This document shows, one piece after another, positions 24,285-33,380 of a DNA stretch of 64,000 bases. The stretch spans positions 4,467,501 through 4,531,500 of the forward strand of contig NZ_CP030862.1 of NCBI RefSeq assembly GCF_003325375.1. Reading direction: 5' to 3'. Position 1 is the stretch's first letter, and every line of letters starts with the position of its first letter. A program made the position numbers and the translations under genes. The stretch is from Streptomyces globosus. GTDB taxonomy: Bacteria; Actinomycetota; Actinomycetes; Streptomycetales; Streptomycetaceae. The notes beneath the pieces were generated by a model. The model was given only the letters and a program-made list of their open reading frames with translations, did no database searches and had not been told where the DNA came from.

Positions 24285-25991
24285 ATGTCAGACACCCTCC
24301 GCAGCGACATCCCGTCCCGGCTGCCGCGCCAGGTCGCCGACGCCTATGTCGACGACCTCGTCGCACTCGACCCGATCACCGGCACCTACCTGGGTGTCGC
24401 GTCGAGCTCGGGCAGGCTCCCGGACTTCTCCCCGGCCGGCCGCGCCGCCGTCGCCGACCTGGCCCGTACGACCCTCGCCCGCCTCGACGCCGCCGAGCGG
24501 ATGCCCGGCGCGGACAGCGACGCCGAACGGCGCTGCGCCCGCCTGCTGCGGGAGCGCCTCACCGCCGAACTCGCCGTGTACGAGGCGGACGAGGACCTGC
24601 GCACGGTCAGCAACATCCACTCCCCCGCGCACGCCGTCCGGGAGGTCTTCACGCTGACCCCTTCGGACACGGAGGAGGACTGGGCCGCCATCGCCGAGCG
24701 CCTGCGGGCGGTCCCGGCGGCCCTGGGCGGCTACCGCGAGTGCCTGCAACTGGGCCTGGACCGCGGCCTGTACGCCGGCCCCCGCGCCACGGCCACGTTC
24801 ATCGACCAGCTCGCCACCTGGGCCGGCCAGGACGAGGACGGCTCCGCGGGCTTCTTCGGCGAGTTCGCCGCCGGCGGCCCCGAGGCGCTGCGCGCCGAGC
24901 TTGCGGAGGCGGCCTCCGTCGCGACGGAGGCCGTCGCCGACCTCCAGGCGTGGATGGCGCAGGTGTACGCCCCGGCGGTCGCCGGAGCGCCGGACGCGGT
25001 GGGCCGCGAGCGGTACGCCCGCTGGTCGCGCTACTACAACGGCACCGACCTCGACCTCGACGAGGCGTACGCCTACGGCTGGTCGGAGTACCACCGGCTG
25101 CTCGCCGAGATGAAGACCGAGGCGGCCAGGATCCTGCCGGGCGCGGGCCCGTGGGAGGCGCTGCGGCACCTGGACGAGCACGGCACCCACGTCGAGGGCG
25201 TCGAGGAGGTCCGGGCCTGGCTGCAGGGCCTCATGGACGAGGCCGTCGAGAACCTGGACGGCACCCACTTCGAACTCGCCGAGCGGGTCAAGCGGGTCGA
25301 GTCGATGATCGCGCCGCCGGGCGGTGCGGCGGCCCCGTACTACACCAACCCGTCCGAGGACTTCTCGCGCCCCGGCCGGACGTGGCTGCCGACGATGGGG
25401 CAGACCCGCTTCCCCGTGTACGACCTGGTCTCCACCTGGTACCACGAGGGGGTTCCGGGCCACCACCTGCAGCTGGCGCAGTGGACGCACGTCGCCGACC
25501 GGCTCTCCCGCTACCAGGCCAGTGTCGGCATGGTCAGCGCCAACGTCGAGGGCTGGGCGCTGTACGCGGAGCGCCTGATGGACGAGCTGGGCTACTTCAA
25601 GGACGCCGAGCAGCGCCTGGGCTACCTGGACTGCCAGATGATGCGCGCGGCGCGGGTCATCGTCGACATCGGCATGCACCTGGGCCTGGAGATCCCCGCC
25701 GACTCGCCGTTCCACCCGGGCGAGCGGTGGACGGTGGAGCTGGCGCAGGAGTTCTTCATGCTGCACAACAGCCGGCCTGCGGAGTTCATCGAGAGCGAGG
25801 TGACGCGCTACCTGTCGATGCCGGGGCAGGCGATCGGCTACAAGCTGGGCGAGCGCGCCTGGCTGCTGGGCCGGGACAACGCGCGCGCCGCGCACGGCGA
25901 CTCCTTCGACCTGAAGGCGTGGCACATGGCGGCGCTGTCGCAGGGGTCGCTGGGCCTGGACGACCTGGTGGAGGAGCTGTCGCGCCTGTAA
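24285..25991 (+). CDS. DUF885-family metallopeptidase-like protein
   Basis: 568 residues with no signal peptide. The family motif H-E-x-x-P-G-H is present as His387, Glu388 and His393 in WYHEGVPGHHLQLAQ, followed by the conserved block NVEGWALYAERLMDELGYF. DUF885 proteins have a zinc-peptidase (gluzincin-like) fold; activity has been tested for few members. The ATG at 24285 is chosen because the sequence before it is low-complexity and contains a palindrome. No adjacent genes are on the same transcript, and the substrate is unknown. Confidence 0.88.
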   Translation: MSDTLRSDIPSRLPRQVADAYVDDLVALDPITGTYLGVASSSGRLPDFSPAGRAAVADLARTTLARLDAAERMPGADSDAERRCARLLRERLTAELAVYEADEDLRTVSNIHSPAHAVREVFTLTPSDTEEDWAAIAERLRAVPAALGGYRECLQLGLDRGLYAGPRATATFIDQLATWAGQDEDGSAGFFGEFAAGGPEALRAELAEAASVATEAVADLQAWMAQVYAPAVAGAPDAVGRERYARWSRYYNGTDLDLDEAYAYGWSEYHRLLAEMKTEAARILPGAGPWEALRHLDEHGTHVEGVEEVRAWLQGLMDEAVENLDGTHFELAERVKRVESMIAPPGGAAAPYYTNPSEDFSRPGRTWLPTMGQTRFPVYDLVSTWYHEGVPGHHLQLAQWTHVADRLSRYQASVGMVSANVEGWALYAERLMDELGYFKDAEQRLGYLDCQMMRAARVIVDIGMHLGLEIPADSPFHPGERWTVELAQEFFMLHNSRPAEFIESEVTRYLSMPGQAIGYKLGERAWLLGRDNARAAHGDSFDLKAWHMAALSQGSLGLDDLVEELSRL

Positions 25992-26041
25992 CGGCGGCGG
26001 GGCCGCCGGTGGAGCGGCGGCCCCGTCCGGGCGGGGGCGGC

Positions 26042-26605
26042 TCAGCAGCCGCAGTCGTCCGAGTCGGTCGGCGCGGTCAGCGGGTCGGCTTCGGGCCGCT
26101 GCTGCCGGCCCTGCCAGGTCTCGACCTCGAAGCCCTCGCGGATCCAGTACTCGATGCCGCCGAGCATCTCCTTGACCCGGAAGCCGAGTTCGGCGAGGGC
26201 GAGAGCGGAACGGGTGCCGCCGTTGCACCCCGGGCCCCAGCAGTACGTGACCACGGGGACGGCCTTGTCGAGCACCCGCTCCGCCTGTTCGGGGATGAGC
26301 GCCGTCGGCAGGTGGACGGCGCCCGGGATGTGCGCCTGGTCCCATGCGGGGGTGGAGCGGGAGTCGACCAGCTGGAAGCCCAGGTCGGCGCCCTCCTCGC
26401 GGTGGGCGCGGAAGGCGGCCGCGACGTCGGCCGTGTCCGCGTGGAAGGCAAGGCTGGCGGCGAAGTAGGCAGCGGCCGCGGCGGGCGCCGCCGGGGGCAC
26501 CCGCAGGACGGGGTTCACGGCCGCGGCGGTGGGCCCCGCAGCGGCGGCGTCGGAGGCGGCGGGCTTCGGTGTCGTCGTCATGGACAGGAATCTACGGCCC
26601 GCCAT
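26042..26605 (-). CDS. Rhodanese-domain sulfurtransferase
   Basis: 187 residues with one rhodanese domain. The active-site loop is TYCWGPGCNGGTRSA with the persulphide Cys at its start, and QLVDSRSTPAWDQAHIPGAV is the family N-terminal motif. The protein ends DDCGC. The ATG at 26605 is chosen for GAGG five nucleotides upstream; an in-frame ATG at 26581 is an alternative with a TAGATT hexamer before it. It is divergent from an Lrp-type regulator, which may control it. Confidence 0.86.
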   Translation of the reverse strand: MAGRRFLSMTTTPKPAASDAAAAGPTAAAVNPVLRVPPAAPAAAAAYFAASLAFHADTADVAAAFRAHREEGADLGFQLVDSRSTPAWDQAHIPGAVHLPTALIPEQAERVLDKAVPVVTYCWGPGCNGGTRSALALAELGFRVKEMLGGIEYWIREGFEVETWQGRQQRPEADPLTAPTDSDDCGC

Positions 26606-26676
26606 GATCACCTCGGAAGGGTCCTTCCCCGGCCTTCCCCTTGTTGCGCCGTGGATTCCCCTGCTACATCTGCCTC

Positions 26677-27123
26677 ATGACCGAGTATTCCCCCGACGCC
26701 ACGGACTGGCGCATCCTCGCGGCCCTCCAGGAGGACGGGCGCGCCAGTTACGCCGAGCTCGCCCGGGCGGTGTCCATGTCCGCGAGCGCCGTCACCGAGC
26801 GGGTGCGCCGCCTGGAGGAGGCCGGGGTGATCACCGGGTACACGGCCGTGGTGGACCCGGAGAAGCTGGGGAAGTCCATCCTCGCGCTGGTCCGGCTGCG
26901 CTACCCGCACGGCAACTACAAGCCGTTCCACGACCTGCTGGAGGCCACCCCCGAGATCCTGGAGGCGCACCATGTCACGGGCGACGACTGCTTCGTCCTG
27001 AAGGTGACCGCCCGCTCCATGGGACACCTGGAGGAGGTGGCGGGCCGGATCTCCGGGCTCGGCTCGGTCACGACCAGCGTCGTCTACTCCTCGCCGCTGC
27101 CGCGCCGCCCGCTCAGTCCGTGA
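26677..27123 (+). CDS. Lrp/AsnC-family transcriptional regulator
   Basis: 148 residues. The N-terminal AsnC helix-turn-helix (DWRILAALQEDGRASYAELA ... SASAVTERVRRLEEAGVI) is followed by the RAM ligand domain (GDDCFVLKVTARSMGHLEEV). Family members sense amino acids and often regulate a divergent gene, here the rhodanese gene 71 bp away. TACATC lies six nucleotides before the ATG with no Shine-Dalgarno sequence. The 3' end overlaps the convergent sbcC gene by 11 bp. Confidence 0.92.
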   Translation: MTEYSPDATDWRILAALQEDGRASYAELARAVSMSASAVTERVRRLEEAGVITGYTAVVDPEKLGKSILALVRLRYPHGNYKPFHDLLEATPEILEAHHVTGDDCFVLKVTARSMGHLEEVAGRISGLGSVTTSVVYSSPLPRRPLSP

Positions 27124-30100
27124 GGCCCGCGGTGTGGTGGCGGACCACCGAGCCGCCGCGCTGTTTGACGACCTCCAGCTGCGCCTGGACACGGGTGCGC
27201 AGGTCGGCGACGTGGCTGACGATGCCGACGCTGCGGTCGCGTTCGCGCAGCGAGTCCAGGACGTCGAGGACCTCGTCGAGGGCCTGGTCGTCGAGGCTGC
27301 CGAAGCCCTCGTCGATGAAGAGGGTGTCCAGGCGTACGCCGCCCGCCTCGTCGGTGACGACGTCGGCCAGTCCGAGGGCGAGGGCGAGGGAGGCGAAGAA
27401 GGTCTCGCCGCCCGACAGGGTGGCGGTGTCGCGTTCGCGGCCGGTCCAGGCGTCCACGACGTGGAGGCCCAGGCCGGAGCGGCCGCGTCCGCTCGCCTTC
27501 GCGTCGGAGTGGACGAGGGTGTAGCGGCCGCCCGACATGCGCAGCAGCCGCACCGACGCGGCGGCTGCGACCTGCTCCAGGCGTGCGGCCAGGACGTACG
27601 CCTCCAGCCGCATCCTCCGCTCGTTGTCCGCGGAGGTGCCCGCGGTCAGCCCGGCGAGCCGGGCCACCCGCTCGTACGCCTCCCGCAGCGGGCCGAGGGC
27701 GCGCAGTTCGAGGTCGGCCTGGCGGGAGAGCCGGTCCAGTTCGGCGCACCGCACGCGGGCGGCGTCGTAGGCGGACGCGGCGGTGCGCAGCCGGGCTGCG
27801 GCCCGCTCTGCCTCCGCCTCGGCTCCGGCGGGGTCGGCCGGCGGGAGGGCGGCCGCGGCGGCGGTGTCGCTTTCGGCGCACCGGTCGGCGAGCGTGGCCT
27901 CCTCGGCCTGCCAGGCGTCGAGCCGGTGCCGGAGGGCGGTGCGCTCGTGGTCCGGGAGGACGGCGGCGGCCGCCTCGGCGACGGTGTCGAAGCCGGCCTT
28001 GAAGGCGGCGTCGGCGGCCTGGCCGTCGGCCTCCTTCAGCCGGGCGGCGGCCGCCTCGGACCGGCGCAGCGCCGCCGCGGCCGAGGTGACCATGCGGACC
28101 CGGTCCTCCAGGAGCCCGGCGCGGGCCGCGACGGTGGGGGCGTCGCCCCGTACGAGGGTCAGTTCGGCTTCGAGGGCGGCGTGTTCGCGGTCGAGGGCCT
28201 CGCGCCGGGAGGCCCGGGCGGCGGCGCGGCGTTCCGCTTCGAGCCGGTCGGCGGCGCGCGCGGTGTGCTCGCGGTCGGCGCGGTCCAGCTGCTCGCGGGC
28301 CGTGTGGAGTCCCGCGGCGGCGGCCTGGGCGGCGGCGTGCCGGGAGCCGAGGTCCCGGGTGAGGGCGAGGAGTTCGGCGGTGGTGGCGTCCCCGGCGGCG
28401 GCCGCTGCCTCCGCACGGGCCTGCAGGACGGCGGCGCGCTCCCGTTCCAAGGCGGCGCGGTGCTCCTCGGCCTGCTCGTGGCGGGTGTGGGCGGCGTCCT
28501 CGGCGGCCCGGTCCACGTGCCCGGGGGCAGGGCGGGCGGGTGCGGGGTGCTCGGCCGAACCGCAGACGGTGCAGGGCTCGCCCGCGACGAGCGCGCCGGC
28601 GAGTTCGGCGGCGATGCCGCGCAGCCGGGCCTCCTTGAGCTCCAGCCAGCGTTCGCGGGCGGCGGCGGCCTCCTCGCGCGCCGTGAGGAGGCCGGCTTCG
28701 GTGCGCCGGGCCTCCTCGTCGAGGGCGTCGCGGCGCCGGGCGGCGTTCAGGTGCAGCCGGGCGGGCTCCAGCCGGCCGGCGAGCTGCTCGGCGAGGGTGG
28801 CGGCCTGCTGTGCGGCGTCGACGCGGGCGGCCAGGGCGGTACGGGTCTCCTCCCAGCGGTCGAGCCACTCGGCGGATTCGCGCAGCTGCTCCTCGGCGGC
28901 GCGGGCCTCGCGCTCCAGGACGGCCCGTTCGCGGGCGGTCTCAGCGCAGCGCTGCTCGGCGCGGCGGGCGGCGCCCAGTGCCCCGAGGTCCTCGCGGAGC
29001 CGCTGCTCGACGGCGGCGAGCTGTTCGGCGCCTGCCCCGGCGAGGGAGGCGGGGAGTTCGGCGCGGGCGGCGGCCTCGGCTGCGGCGGCAGCCCGGCAGG
29101 CCGCGGCGGCGGCCTCGCGCAGGTCGAGCGCGGGGGCGACCCGGGCAGCGCGGTCGGCCCGGTCGAGGAGGTCGCGGACGCGCTGCCGTTCGGGTGCGGC
29201 CTGTTCCAGCAGGGCGGCGCGGCGGGCCGTCTCGGCGTGCCGGCGCTGGAGCCGGTCGAGTTCGCGGGCGTCCTCGGCGGCCCGGCGGGCGGCGGCGTGC
29301 CGGCCCTCCACCGCGGCCAAGGCGTATTCGGCGACGGCGAGGCGCTCGCGGGCGGAGCAGCGGGCGACGGCGGCCCAGGCGCGGACGGCCTCGGCGAGGC
29401 CCGGGTCGCCGGGGTGCAGCGCGGGCAGCGGCCGGGCGCGCAGGTCGGCGCAGTCGCCGGCGGCCTGGGCGATCCGCTGGGCGGTGCCGAGGACCTTCTC
29501 GTCGCCGGCGCGGACCTGGGCCTCGGCGGCGCGGCGGCGCTCGGCGAGCAGGGTTTCGACGGCGGCGAAGCGGCGGGTGTCGAAGAGCCGGCCGAGGAGG
29601 CGGCCGCGCGCGTTCTCGTCGGCGCGCAGGAACCTGGCGAACTCGCCCTGCGGGAGGAGGACGACCTGGCAGAACTGCTCGCGGCTCATGCCGAGGAGCT
29701 GCTCGACCTCCTCGCCGATCTCCTGGTGGGACCTGCTCAGCCCGGTCCACTGCCGGCCGTCGTACTCGCGCAGCAGGCTCTGCGCCTTGTCCCGGGTGGT
29801 GCCGGTGCCGCGCTTCTTCGGCCGGTCCTGCTCGGGGCGCCGGGTGATCTCCAGGCGGCGGCCGCCGGCGGTGAACTCCAGGGTGACCTCGGTGGGGGTG
29901 CCGGGTTCGGCGTGGTCGCTGCGCAGGGTGGTGCCGGGGGCCTGGCGGGCGCCGGGCACGGCCCCGTAGAGGGCGTAGCAGACGGCGTCCAGGATGGAGG
30001 TCTTGCCGGCTCCGGTCGGTCCGTGCAGCAGGAAGATGCCCGCGCCGGACAGGGCGTCGAAGTCGACTTCCTGGGGTGCGGCGAACGGCCCGAAGGCGGT

Positions 30101-30124
30101 GATCCGGAGCTGGTGCAGCCTCAC
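27113..30124 (-). CDS. sbcC: Nuclease SbcCD subunit C (Rad50-like ATPase)
   Basis: 1003 residues, the SMC-like ATPase of the SbcCD complex that trims hairpins and protein-blocked DNA ends. Walker A is GPTGAGKTS (residues 35-43), the Q-loop region is VVLLPQGEFARFLRA, and the C-terminal signature and Walker B are ATLSGGETFFASLAL and LFIDEGFGSLDD. Between them lie long Ala/Arg/Glu-rich coiled coils, with the zinc hook Cys-T-V-Cys in the middle (GEPCTVCGSAEHPAPAR). The GTG start overlaps the sbcD stop by 4 nt. The 3' end overlaps the convergent Lrp gene by 11 bp. Confidence 0.96.
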   Translation of the reverse strand: MRLHQLRITAFGPFAAPQEVDFDALSGAGIFLLHGPTGAGKTSILDAVCYALYGAVPGARQAPGTTLRSDHAEPGTPTEVTLEFTAGGRRLEITRRPEQDRPKKRGTGTTRDKAQSLLREYDGRQWTGLSRSHQEIGEEVEQLLGMSREQFCQVVLLPQGEFARFLRADENARGRLLGRLFDTRRFAAVETLLAERRRAAEAQVRAGDEKVLGTAQRIAQAAGDCADLRARPLPALHPGDPGLAEAVRAWAAVARCSARERLAVAEYALAAVEGRHAAARRAAEDARELDRLQRRHAETARRAALLEQAAPERQRVRDLLDRADRAARVAPALDLREAAAAACRAAAAAEAAARAELPASLAGAGAEQLAAVEQRLREDLGALGAARRAEQRCAETARERAVLEREARAAEEQLRESAEWLDRWEETRTALAARVDAAQQAATLAEQLAGRLEPARLHLNAARRRDALDEEARRTEAGLLTAREEAAAARERWLELKEARLRGIAAELAGALVAGEPCTVCGSAEHPAPARPAPGHVDRAAEDAAHTRHEQAEEHRAALERERAAVLQARAEAAAAAGDATTAELLALTRDLGSRHAAAQAAAAGLHTAREQLDRADREHTARAADRLEAERRAAARASRREALDREHAALEAELTLVRGDAPTVAARAGLLEDRVRMVTSAAAALRRSEAAAARLKEADGQAADAAFKAGFDTVAEAAAAVLPDHERTALRHRLDAWQAEEATLADRCAESDTAAAAALPPADPAGAEAEAERAAARLRTAASAYDAARVRCAELDRLSRQADLELRALGPLREAYERVARLAGLTAGTSADNERRMRLEAYVLAARLEQVAAAASVRLLRMSGGRYTLVHSDAKASGRGRSGLGLHVVDAWTGRERDTATLSGGETFFASLALALGLADVVTDEAGGVRLDTLFIDEGFGSLDDQALDEVLDVLDSLRERDRSVGIVSHVADLRTRVQAQLEVVKQRGGSVVRHHTAGLTD

Positions 30125-31287
30125 CGGCGGGCCTCCTGACCGTCGGCGGCCGCTGCCCGGACGTCCTCGAAGGCGTCGTGCAGGACGGCGCGCTCCGCGT
30201 CGTCGGGGGCGCCGCCGCGGACGTGGGCGACGAAGTCCTCGGCGATCTCCTGGTCGGTGCGGCCGCGCAGGCGCTGGGCGTAGGTGGCGCCGCTGTCGTC
30301 CTCGCGGCCCTCGGGGTCGAAGGCGAGGCTGAGGGTGTGCGGGAAGCGGGCGGCGAGTCGGGCCATGGGGTCGTCGGGGCGGACGGGGTCGGTGAGGACG
30401 GCCTCGACCCAGGAGTGCTCGTGCACGGTGTGCGCGGGGTCGTCCAGGAGGTCGTCGAGCCGTCCTCGGAGCCGGGCCAGGGACCGGGGCACGGGGGTGT
30501 CGATGCGCTCGGCGGTGATCTCGCCCCCGGGGCCGAGGTCGACGAGCCAGGTGCTCTTGCGGTGGGCGGCCTCGGAGAAGGAGTAGGCGAGGGGGGAACC
30601 GGAGTAGCGGACCCGGTCGCTGATGGTCTGGCAGCCGTGCAGGTGGCCGAGGGCCGCGTATTCGACCCCGTCGAAGACGGAGGCCGGGACGGCCTCGACG
30701 CCGCCGACGGCGATGTCGCGTTCGCTGTCGCTGGCCTGCCCGCCGGTGACGAAGGCGTGCGCGAGGACGACGGAGCGGGTGCCGGCGGGCCGCCCGGCGA
30801 GGTCGGCGCGGACGCGGTCCATGGCCGCGCCGAGGACGGCCTCGTGGCCCGCCTTCGCGGCGCCGACGGTGTCCTTGACGAGGGCCGGCTCCAGGTAGGG
30901 CAGCCCGTAGACGGCGACGTCGCCGTGCTCGTCGGCCAGGAGGACGGGGTCGGCGCAGCCCTCGGGGTCGGTCCTGAGGTGGATTCCGGCCCGGCCGATG
31001 AGTCCGGCGCCGACGCCGAGGCGGCGGGCGGAGTCGTGGTTGCCGGAGATCATGACGGTGGGCACGCCGAGGCCGGCGAGCCGGTGCAGGGCGCGGTCGA
31101 ACAGCTCGACGGCAGGCAGCGGGGGCACGGCCCGGTCGTAGACATCGCCGGCGACGAGGACGGCGTCGACGCGGTGCTCTCGGACGGTGTCGACGAGGTG
31201 GTCGATGAAGCGGCTTTGCGCACCGAGCATGTTGACGCGGTGGAAGGACCGGCCGAGGTGCCAGTCCGAGGTGTGCAGGAGCCTCAC
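30121..31287 (-). CDS. sbcD: Nuclease SbcCD subunit D (Mre11-like)
   Basis: 388 residues, the Mn2+-dependent nuclease partner of SbcC. The metallophosphoesterase motifs are present: HTSDWHLG, AGDVYDRAVPP, ISGNHDSARRL, and ALGHLHGCQ. The GTG at 31287 (VRLLHTSDWHLG) matches the usual family start; a GTG nine codons earlier is possible but adds only Arg-rich residues. It is coupled to sbcC by a GTGA overlap. A TetR-like palindrome lies about 155 bp upstream. Confidence 0.95.
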   Translation of the reverse strand: MRLLHTSDWHLGRSFHRVNMLGAQSRFIDHLVDTVREHRVDAVLVAGDVYDRAVPPLPAVELFDRALHRLAGLGVPTVMISGNHDSARRLGVGAGLIGRAGIHLRTDPEGCADPVLLADEHGDVAVYGLPYLEPALVKDTVGAAKAGHEAVLGAAMDRVRADLAGRPAGTRSVVLAHAFVTGGQASDSERDIAVGGVEAVPASVFDGVEYAALGHLHGCQTISDRVRYSGSPLAYSFSEAAHRKSTWLVDLGPGGEITAERIDTPVPRSLARLRGRLDDLLDDPAHTVHEHSWVEAVLTDPVRPDDPMARLAARFPHTLSLAFDPEGREDDSGATYAQRLRGRTDQEIAEDFVAHVRGGAPDDAERAVLHDAFEDVRAAAADGQEARR

Positions 31288-31442
31288 TCGGCGGCTCCGC
31301 CGGCCGTTGCGCACCGCATGCCCGTCCGTCCCCCTGCGTCGCCTGCTGCCGATGAACCCGTCGGGAACCCGTCCGACGGACCCCTACGCTAACGCCTCGC
31401 CCGCGGCCCGCACCGCCGTTCGGGGGCGGTCGGGCAGCACGG

Positions 31443-31458
31443 TGAGACGAACGTCTCA
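31443..31458. promoter_or_regulatory. TetR-type palindrome upstream of sbcDC
   Basis: TGAGACG-AA-CGTCTCA, 7-bp perfect arms with a 2-nt centre, between the yigZ-type gene and sbcD. It does not match the actinobacterial LexA box (GAAC-N4-GTTC). It could regulate sbcDC. Confidence 0.5.
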
Positions 31459-31473
31459 ATCGGGGCGAACCGC

Positions 31474-31492
31474 CCCCGCGGGCTCCGCGGGG
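31474..31492 (-). terminator. Hairpin terminator after YigZ gene
   Basis: CCCCGCGG-GCT-CCGCGGGG, 8-bp perfect arms, 8 nt beyond the stop codon of the minus-strand YigZ-family gene. Confidence 0.65.
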
Positions 31493-31499
31493 TCCGGTG

Positions 31500-32126
31500 T
31501 CAGGCGGAGTACGTCTCCCCGCCGAGGGTGAGCACGGCCGTGCCGGCGGTGCTGTCGGCGAGCCAGGCCTCGAAGGCGGGCAGGTCCGCCTCGGGCAGGG
31601 CGACCTCGATCTCGACGGCGGCGCCGTAGCGCAGCCCGACGACGGTCCGCCCGGTGGAGCGCAGGTCGTTCTGCGTCCTGCCCGCGCGCTCGTGGCCGAC
31701 GGTGACGGTGGCCAGCCGGTAGCGGCGGCGGGTGACGGTGCCGAGCGCGTCGAGGGCCTCCCCGACAGCGCCTCCGTAGGCACGGATGAGCCCGCCCGCG
31801 CCGAGCTTGACGCCGCCGTAGTAGCGGGTGACGACGGCGACCGCGTACCGGATGTCGCGGCGCATCAGCATCTGGAGCATGGGGACGCCGGCGGTGCCGC
31901 CGGGCTCGCCGTCGTCGCTGGCCTTCTGGACGGCGGCGTCGGCGCCGATGACGTACGCGTAGCAGTTGTGCGTGGCGGTGGGGTGCTCGCGGCGGATGCG
32001 GGCGACGAAGTCCTGCGCCTCCTGCTCGGTCGCGGCGGGCGCGAGCGAGCAGAGGAAGCGCGAGCGGTTGATCTCGGTCTCGTGCGCGCCCTCCCGGGCC
32101 ACCGTCGCGTACTGGTCTGACTTCAC
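31500..32126 (-). CDS. YigZ/IMPACT (UPF0029) family protein
   Basis: 208 residues. The N-terminal UPF0029 domain carries RFLCSLAPA, DDGEPGGTAGVPMLQML and VVTRYYGGVKLGAGGLIRAY; a ferredoxin-like C-terminal domain follows. Relatives of the yeast IMPACT protein regulate GCN2, but the bacterial role is not settled. The GTG start lies six nucleotides after TAGGGT (complement of 32133-32138) and has no usable ribosome site, so the message is probably leaderless. Confidence 0.92.
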   Translation of the reverse strand: MKSDQYATVAREGAHETEINRSRFLCSLAPAATEQEAQDFVARIRREHPTATHNCYAYVIGADAAVQKASDDGEPGGTAGVPMLQMLMRRDIRYAVAVVTRYYGGVKLGAGGLIRAYGGAVGEALDALGTVTRRRYRLATVTVGHERAGRTQNDLRSTGRTVVGLRYGAAVEIEVALPEADLPAFEAWLADSTAGTAVLTLGGETYSA

Positions 32127-32132
32127 CGCTCC

Positions 32133-32138
32133 ACCCTA
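32133..32138 (-). promoter_or_regulatory. Candidate -10 element for YigZ gene
   Basis: TAGGGT on the minus strand, six nucleotides before the GTG start, which suggests leaderless transcription. Confidence 0.45.
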
Positions 32139-32272
32139 GTCCGTGGCCCCCGGCGGCCCGGGCCCCCGCCCTCGCGCCGGTGCGGCGGGGAATCGGGCGG
32201 GCCTCCCGGCCGTTGAGCGGGTGCGGCCGGTCGGCGGCCGTGAGCGGCAGCATCGCAGCAGGAGGCGCACCC

Positions 32273-32683
32273 GTGTACGGAGACCCGGCAGTCATCCGCA
32301 GGATCCTCACCGAGCTCGGCGACACCTGGGCCGTGGTGGGCCTGTCCAACAACACCGACCGGGCCGCCTACGGGGTCGCGCGGGTGCTCAGCCGGTTCGG
32401 CAAGCGGGTGGTGCCCGTGCACCCGAAGGCCGAGACCGTGCACGGCGAGCAGGGGTACGCCTCGCTGGCGGAGATCCCGTTCAAGGTGGACGTGGTCGAC
32501 GTGTTCGTCAACAGCTCCCTGGCGGGGAAGGTCGCCGACGAGGCCGTCGCCGCGGGCGCGGACGCGGTCTGGTTCCAGCTGGGGGTGGTGGACGAGGCCG
32601 CGTTCGCCCGGACCCGTGCGGCCGGGCTGGAGATGGTCATGGACCGCTGCCCCGCCATCGAGATCCCCGCGCTGCGCCCCTGA
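32273..32683 (+). CDS. CoA-binding domain protein
   Basis: 136 residues with a single Rossmann-type CoA-binding domain as in succinyl-CoA ligase alpha: AVVGLSNNTDRAAYGVARVL is the nucleotide loop, followed by GKRVVPVHPKAE and a helix with GADAVWFQLGVVDEAA. The GTG start has AGGAGG seven nucleotides upstream. Stand-alone members bind CoA; their cellular function is unknown. It is convergent with the XRE-cupin gene. Confidence 0.88.
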   Translation: MYGDPAVIRRILTELGDTWAVVGLSNNTDRAAYGVARVLSRFGKRVVPVHPKAETVHGEQGYASLAEIPFKVDVVDVFVNSSLAGKVADEAVAAGADAVWFQLGVVDEAAFARTRAAGLEMVMDRCPAIEIPALRP

Positions 32684-32693
32684 GTCCTGTCCG

Positions 32694-33272
32694 TCAGGGC
32701 CCGGCGACGGGCGGGATGGAGACGGCGAGGGTCATCTCCATCGGTGCGCCGCCCTCGTTGCGGTAGGCGTGGGGGGCGTTCGCCTCGAAGGAGACGGCGC
32801 CGCCCGCGGGCACTGCGTACCGCTCGTCGGCGACGACGAGGGTCAGCTCCCCGGCGGTGACGTGGAGCATCTCGAAGGTTCCGGCCGGGTGCGGGTCGGA
32901 GTCGGCGGCCTCGCCGGGCTCCAGGCGGTAGCTCCACATCTCGACCGGGCCGCGCCGGTCGTCACCGAGGAGCATGCTGGCGCGGCTGCCCGCCTCGGTG
33001 GACCACATGCGTACGCCCTGCCCCGGGAGCACCACGTGCACCTGCGGGGTGCGGTCCCGGTCCAGCAGCGTGGTGATGCTGACCCCGAGGGCGTCGGCGA
33101 GCTTGACCGTGGTGCCGACGCTGGGGTTCGTACGGGCCTGCTCGATCTGGATGATCATGCCGCGGCTCACCCCCGCGCGGGCGGCCAGCGCCTCCAGGGT
33201 GAAGCCGCGCTCGCCGCGCCAGTACCGGAGGTTGCGGGCGAGGGCCTGGGTGAGCTGTTCGAAGTCCGACAC
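32694..33272 (-). CDS. XRE-family regulator with cupin domain
   Basis: 192 residues. The N-terminal helix-turn-helix (GFTLEALAARAGVSRGMIIQ) is followed by a cupin sensor domain (EMLHVTAGELTLVVADERYA ... FEANAPHAYRNEG). The GTG start has GGACGG close upstream. The gene is divergent from a DMT transporter, and this pairing usually means the regulator represses the transporter in response to its substrate. Confidence 0.9.
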   Translation of the reverse strand: MSDFEQLTQALARNLRYWRGERGFTLEALAARAGVSRGMIIQIEQARTNPSVGTTVKLADALGVSITTLLDRDRTPQVHVVLPGQGVRMWSTEAGSRASMLLGDDRRGPVEMWSYRLEPGEAADSDPHPAGTFEMLHVTAGELTLVVADERYAVPAGGAVSFEANAPHAYRNEGGAPMEMTLAVSIPPVAGP

Positions 33273-33293
33273 GTTCCGTCCAATATCCTGGAT

Positions 33294-33325
33294 GCCGCAG
33301 TCCAACAGGATGAACTATCGTGCGG
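33294..33325. promoter_or_regulatory. Inverted repeat between XRE-cupin and DMT genes
   Basis: GCCGCA (33294-33299) and TGCGGC (33320-33325) flank a 20-bp spacer that contains TATCGT, a TAnnnT hexamer oriented towards the transporter gene. It may be the operator of the divergent regulator. Confidence 0.3.
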
Positions 33326-33380
33326 CGTATCCGACGCTGCACTCCACCGTTCACCGCACTGTACTGCGAGGCACCTCCCC

